A DNA stretch of 64,000 nt, taken from assembly GCA_903831575.1 (NCBI GenBank), contig CAIKYB010000009.1, forward strand, positions 46,562-110,561. Direction: 5' to 3'. The notes beneath the pieces are model-generated. The model ran no database searches. It saw only the letters and a list, made by a program, of their open reading frames with translations, and was not told the origin of the DNA. Every line of letters starts with the position of its first letter. Position 1 is the first letter of the stretch. Position numbers and translations under genes: made by a program. The stretch comes from an uncultured Bacteroidota bacterium (lineage in GTDB: Bacteria; Bacteroidota; Bacteroidia; Chitinophagales; Chitinophagaceae). This document shows, in pieces, positions 60,901-64,000 of this stretch.

Positions 60901-63083
60901 CAGCGTATAGGCATATCAGGTAAATTTCCGTCTATTGCGGTCCAGGATGTTCCCCCATTTGAAGAAACCCAGATATTGTTAATACTGTAATTAGTAAAAC
61001 ATAGAATTAAATTTTGATCACTTGTCCCAACGTTAATTGAAGAAATTGTTCCTGCTGGCATATTCGTTCCCGTTATATTAATTCCAGAAGATACTATTGT
61101 AGCTGTGTCAGCTCGGTTAATATAAATTACTCTTCCTCCGGCTGTGCCAAAATATACACGGTTTGATGTGTAAGGGGAGGCTGTAATTGCAGTCGCTTTT
61201 GAGTTATTTAGTGCAGTAATTCCTGAGATAATTTTAGCGCCCGTAGGGAATCCAGTTGTTGCATAATATGTTCCTGCGGATGTAGTTTGTGCTGTAGTCC
61301 ATCTGAAAAATTCTCCCGCATCAGCACCAGCATATAGTACATTATTAGCATTGTCGTATTCAAATGGATTGATAAAGCTTCCGAATTCAGCTGGCGATGA
61401 GGCAGTGCCCTTTTTGAAATTAATACCCGACCATGATATTCCTATGTTTGTAGATCTTCGGTAGGTGTTATAAACATATGCGCCAAACTGATATGATGGT
61501 TGATCTTGATCAATTGCAACAAATGCACCATCGCCACCAGTAACTTCAGTTGAGGTGGATAGTCCTGCTCCTGTTAACAAATGAGTGCCATTATCTTGCG
61601 CACCTCCTAATAAAAAATTTGTGGTAGTAGGGTGAATGGCACAAGAATAAAATTGTTTGATTCGGAGTCCTACATTACGGTCACGTATAGTTGCTCCTAA
61701 ATTATTAGAATAATGGATGCCTCCATCACAGCCAAATAATAATTTATTGCCTCCGTCAAACCAAAGTATTTTATGAATGTCAGCATGTACATATTGACCT
61801 GAAGTGCCAACCCATGTAGATATTTGATTCCAGGTTGCTCCTCCATCTGTTGTTTTGTAGGCATCAAGTCCACCAATGATACATTGGTTTGTATTGGTGG
61901 TATTTATATCTACCGACAATGCATACCATCCTTGTCCACTTGCCCATCCACTTGATGGCTGCCCAGAAGTGGGAGCCCAATTTACCCCACCATCAGTAGA
62001 TTTGTAAATCGTAGGGACCTGATAAGAAGCATCTGCTGGAAGTGCATATAATATGCTGCCCTTACAAGCAATTTCAGCTCTTTGCGAACCAGTAACAAAC
62101 GTAGTTGAAGGAGTGTTCCATCCAGAAGTAGTTGTTGCAGTCGCTGCTATGTCTGTATAACGATAACCTTGTGTGCTGAAAATTCCTGCTACAACATGTA
62201 ACCTGCCTATAGCACTTGTTGAACTAATTTCTAAATCACATATATCTGATACAAGTCCACTAGGTGTAATTGTTGTCCAAGAAGTGCCACCATTTAGTGA
62301 TCGTAGGAGGCCATTTCCTCTTGTTGCTAAATAAATATTTCCTAGATAATCACAAAGAATTCTCGTGCAATATCCATAAGATGTTGTGCTGGTTAATTGT
62401 GTCCATGTTACACCGTGATCAACACTTTTAAATACACCATTTCCCTTAACTGCATCAACGTTATAATAAGCTTCGCCAGTACAGAAATACATGGTGTCTT
62501 TATTGCCTCTTGGGTTTTGACAAATATCTGTTATAGCAAGGTTATTTAAATAATCGTTTACCAATACCCAATTTGCTGGTGATGTTGTAATATCTGTTGT
62601 TTTCCATAAACCACCATCAACACCTCCAACCCAAATTGTCTTATGCGTTATATCTGACGAATCAACAAGAATTGCTCTTACTCTTCCTGAAGCAACACCA
62701 TTATTTGGCCGAGTGTTGCCATTGCTAATGCCTACAACATCGCTATTAGGGCCTCTTTCAATCCATGTCGTTAAGATTGATCTCGAGTTTAGATTTCTAA
62801 CAGCAGCATCTTGCTTTGATTTTTTTGTTACCTCAATGGCTGTTATTATTTTTTCTCTGGGAACCTTTCCGGTTATAGGGTCTTTCGTTCTTTGAAATTC
62901 AAAAGCTGCTGCTTTATCTGGGCCATCATATTCCTCGTTTTCTTCCTCATCTTCATTTCCCATCTTCACTTTTTTATCTTTTTCCCTTTCTCGTTTATTT
63001 TTCGATTCTTGTGCAAATAATGAATTTGTAAAAACAGACAGAATCATTAGTAAGATTAGTAAAATCAAAGTTTTTTTTTTCAT
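57939..63083 (-). CDS. giant secreted Asp-box beta-propeller/Ig-like/dockerin-like protein
   Basis: A 1714-residue protein with a signal peptide (MKKKTLILLILLMILSVFTNSLFA), an acidic/basic linker, and a beta-propeller region (about 110-795) of sortilin/BNR type with Asp-boxes such as STDGGVNW, TTDGGATW and SSNGGTSW. Three Ig-like repeats of about 80 residues follow (from TCTPANLIASNNSPICIGQ; about 798-1040), then a CUB-like stretch, three near-identical 78-residue repeats (about 1281-1514), and a C-terminal module with DVNQDGGIDIFDLQ and CNGDGGSDIFDLQ, dockerin/EF-hand-like calcium sites. It should be a surface or secreted binding protein; no catalytic residue is evident. Confidence 0.85.
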   Translation of the reverse strand: MKKKTLILLILLMILSVFTNSLFAQESKNKREREKDKKVKMGNEDEEENEEYDGPDKAAAFEFQRTKDPITGKVPREKIITAIEVTKKSKQDAAVRNLNSRSILTTWIERGPNSDVVGISNGNTRPNNGVASGRVRAILVDSSDITHKTIWVGGVDGGLWKTTDITTSPANWVLVNDYLNNLAITDICQNPRGNKDTMYFCTGEAYYNVDAVKGNGVFKSVDHGVTWTQLTSTTSYGYCTRILCDYLGNIYLATRGNGLLRSLNGGTSWTTITPSGLVSDICDLEISSTSAIGRLHVVAGIFSTQGYRYTDIAATATTTSGWNTPSTTFVTGSQRAEIACKGSILYALPADASYQVPTIYKSTDGGVNWAPTSGQPSSGWASGQGWYALSVDINTTNTNQCIIGGLDAYKTTDGGATWNQISTWVGTSGQYVHADIHKILWFDGGNKLLFGCDGGIHYSNNLGATIRDRNVGLRIKQFYSCAIHPTTTNFLLGGAQDNGTHLLTGAGLSTSTEVTGGDGAFVAIDQDQPSYQFGAYVYNTYRRSTNIGISWSGINFKKGTASSPAEFGSFINPFEYDNANNVLYAGADAGEFFRWTTAQTTSAGTYYATTGFPTGAKIISGITALNNSKATAITASPYTSNRVYFGTAGGRVIYINRADTATIVSSGINITGTNMPAGTISSINVGTSDQNLILCFTNYSINNIWVSSNGGTSWTAIDGNLPDMPIRWCMFYPGSNTQAIIATETGVMTTDSINGSLTVWNASPSFPVVRTDMLKYRSSDGTLVAATHGRGLWTTTITTCTPANLIASNNSPICIGQTLNISATSDQASATYSWIGPNGFTSTSLSPTIPNITSAATGTYTLTATYNGCVSKTSTTLSITSSALISASNNGPLCQAQTLNLLGVSDQPTATYSWSGPNGFTSTSLTPSITNITTAATGTYTLTATYSGCTSSTTSSAVVNSTIAPTIIASSNSPICAGEILNISGTSTQPSATYNWSGPNSFSSSTLSPSISNTTTSASGTYLLTANYIGCSSSTSIAVVINAAGPLTSGATICQGGFGSLTSSNNCTGYADTGTILSGSWNAITDPIAKLISTMSNSNICSFEASITRNYVAIPFQVNTTGSYTFEMNNNSSFDGMGYIVTDNFIPGNCTGGGNWIVGDDDGGSSSSEPLLTANLTAGVTYKLISTTWSLSTGTYSGSFEWTITPPIGGQLMLYRVANLAWYTTATGGTSIGSGSPFNPVGVLGSGLSNTNSAGNTTYYAVCSNNSTGCRTTTNFTINATPSTPATTIIQPTCSISTGAINISSDLTGLSFSIDGNNYNNTTGIFSGLSAGNYSLTAKNSSGCISSPAIITINVQPATPSTPTTTLIQPTCSVSTGAINISSDLTGLSFSIDGNNYTNTTGIFSRLSAGNYSLTAKNSSGCISSRVNLTINTQPSTPSTPTTTLIQPTCVVSTGTINISSDLTGLSFSIDGNNYNNTTGMFSGLSAGNYSLTAKNSSGCISSPITLSVNTQTNSCNTTLNVKVYLEGFYSGTGVLNTTLYNLGISSNEIESDTIEINLWNPTTLNNQSPNYSKRTILNTDGSASVIFPGATLGNNFYIAIKHRNSIETWSSVPVTMNNITYYDFTINLNSAFSDGNNPAMKNMGQGKYAIYGGDVNQDGGIDIFDLQQTENDASTFQFGYINSDCNGDGGSDIFDLQLIENNNGLFIYYARPY
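58551..59252 (-). repeat. three tandem 234-bp repeats in the giant secreted protein
   Basis: The motif CATCCGCTACTATTCTTAGC recurs at 58585, 58819 and 59053, a strict 234-base period (78 codons). The copies are nearly identical at DNA level, which indicates recent duplication or gene conversion. Confidence 0.85.
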
Positions 63084-63426
63084 ATGCAGGAAAAGGATAT
63101 AAAAGGGGATTAAAAAGTCACTTTTTATATTTAAAGTGAAGATATTATGTTATTTTATATTTGTAGATAGGTAAAAATACTTAATTTGTAAAAATACATA
63201 ATTTTATAGGTTATGTTAATATTATTTCAATACAAAAATTATTAAAATTCACCAATTTTTATTAATTTTATACGTGTAAATAACATATTAATAATATCCT
63301 TTATTTAAAAAGGGTATTTTATATCATTTAAGCATATTCTATTTTTAAAATCCTAAGTCGTCTTTAATATTTTATTTGCATTTTATTAAGACTTATTTAA
63401 AAGAAAATAATCTAAAACATACAAAC
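63084..63426. other. intergenic region between divergent secreted-protein genes
   Basis: 343 very AT-rich bases. A 7-bp inverted repeat (TCACTTT/AAAGTGA at 63118-63139) and a plus-strand -7 box TATATTTG at 63156-63163 are visible; a -33 TTTG is missing. Nothing else stands out. Confidence 0.5.
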
Positions 63427-63468
63427 ATGCAAATTGCTTTTACTACTAAAACAATCAAACCTGATCTC

Positions 63469-64000
63469 ATGAAAAATCATTTTAAGTTTTTGATTATTAC
63501 GATTGTTTTTTTAATCTCTTTTTTTAATTCTTTTGAGGCTATAGCTTTTGAGAAATTCAAAGAAAACAAATCAGGTAAACTTTGTATTAATTTAAATCCA
63601 GGTAATCCTTCAATATCAGGGGTTACAATTTGTAGTGGTTCAACTGCAAATTTGACAGTAAGTAGTACTGTTGAAGGAGTTTTACGTTGGTATGCATCAG
63701 AAACAGGAGGCGACCCTTTGTATACCGGTTCAGATGCTAATGATGTTACTTATGTTACAGGAAATTTAACCAGCACAACATCCTTTTGGGTTGAGGATTT
63801 TAATGATCCTGATGCAAGTTCTAGGGTAGAGGTTGTTGTAACGGTAACGGCTGCACCGAATGCTCCAACAGTAGATACTACAGGAGCTACATGTTCAGGT
63901 GTAGGTACAGCAACGATTAGTAATTATAATTCAGAAAATAGTTACACATTCGCTCCAACAAGTCCAACAGCTGGAGCAGGAGGGTTGATTAGCGGTATGA
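63469..64000 (+). CDS. secreted Ig-like repeat protein, N-terminal part (runs off the window)
   Basis: The frame is open from ATG 63427 to the window end. The ATG at 63469 is preferred because MKNHFKFLIITIVFLISFFN is a clean signal peptide. After it come an Ig-like unit (SGVTICSGSTANLTVSSTVEGVLRWYASETG, with YTGSDANDVTYVTGNL and TTSFWVEDFND) of the kind found in large Bacteroidota surface proteins, and a second unit starting near 63855. The gene continues beyond the edge, so length and tail are unknown. It is divergent from the 1714-residue gene. Confidence 0.8.
   Translation, partial: MKNHFKFLIITIVFLISFFNSFEAIAFEKFKENKSGKLCINLNPGNPSISGVTICSGSTANLTVSSTVEGVLRWYASETGGDPLYTGSDANDVTYVTGNLTSTTSFWVEDFNDPDASSRVEVVVTVTAAPNAPTVDTTGATCSGVGTATISNYNSENSYTFAPTSPTAGAGGLISGM

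Overview
The window looks like a chromosomal segment of a Bacteroidota bacterium, most likely Chitinophagaceae-like. The reasons are AT-rich DNA, promoters of the Bacteroidota form TTTG-N19/20-TAnnTTTG, weak Shine-Dalgarno signals, type IX secretion sorting domains, a fungalysin-type protease with Ig-like repeats, and DUF1800/DUF1501 and VIT/CDF families in typical Bacteroidota form. No species can be named from the sequence alone.

Left arm (1-30.7 kb): ordinary core and housekeeping genes. These are the end of fructose-1,6-bisphosphatase, an ABC ATPase, an FKBP prolyl isomerase, a DinB/YfiT-like protein, a NUDIX hydrolase, folC, a TonB-like protein, a YggS-type PLP protein, acyl-CoA dehydrogenase, CDF and VIT metal transporters, ornithine aminotransferase, ispE, a DUF151 nuclease, etfB-etfA, tilS, a rhomboid protease, a CDGSH/DUF1543/rlmH operon, a DUF1800-DUF1501 pair, a secreted M36 metalloprotease, a secreted DNA/RNA endonuclease, a beta-lactamase-fold hydrolase and a GCS2-type ligase. 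A dispersed repeat family lies around tilS, and related sequence appears inside the M36 protease gene.

Integrated region (30.75-53.98 kb): a tRNA-Arg(ACG) gene is followed by a tyrosine integrase. The last 14 bases of the tRNA plus 2 bases (16 bp) recur at 52291-52306 and 53967-53982. Two elements therefore seem to sit in tandem in the tRNA. Element 1 (about 21.5 kb) carries the integrase, small HTH and zinc-ribbon genes, a lone XRE controller with the stump of a cytosine methyltransferase, a 1224-aa RecQ-like helicase, a type II R-M system with an XRE-methyltransferase fusion and an HNH nuclease, a DUF262/DUF1524 (GmrSD-like) gene in a cassette-like unit, a TdeIII-like R-M system, a divergent pair of GGCT-fold genes (one fused to a HEPN-like domain), a second HEPN gene with a small partner, and secreted or lipoprotein genes among repeats. 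Element 2 (about 1.7 kb) holds only a winged-helix/nucleotidyltransferase pair resembling AbiE-type toxin-antitoxin modules. Element 1 ends in a decayed copy of the same nucleotidyltransferase and of the same end arm. Each tRNA 3' end copy is followed by its own terminator hairpin.

Right arm (54-64 kb): secreted proteins: a dockerin-like adhesin and a T9SS protein in one operon, a convergent 1714-aa Asp-box beta-propeller/Ig/dockerin protein, and the start of another Ig-like surface protein that runs off the window.

The strongest leads are the tandem tRNA-Arg islands with an integrase-less mini-element, the attC-like borders around the DUF262 gene, the GGCT/HEPN divergent pair, and the three-copy 82-aa-ORF repeat at module borders. 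All functional statements are inferences from motifs; no searches could be run.
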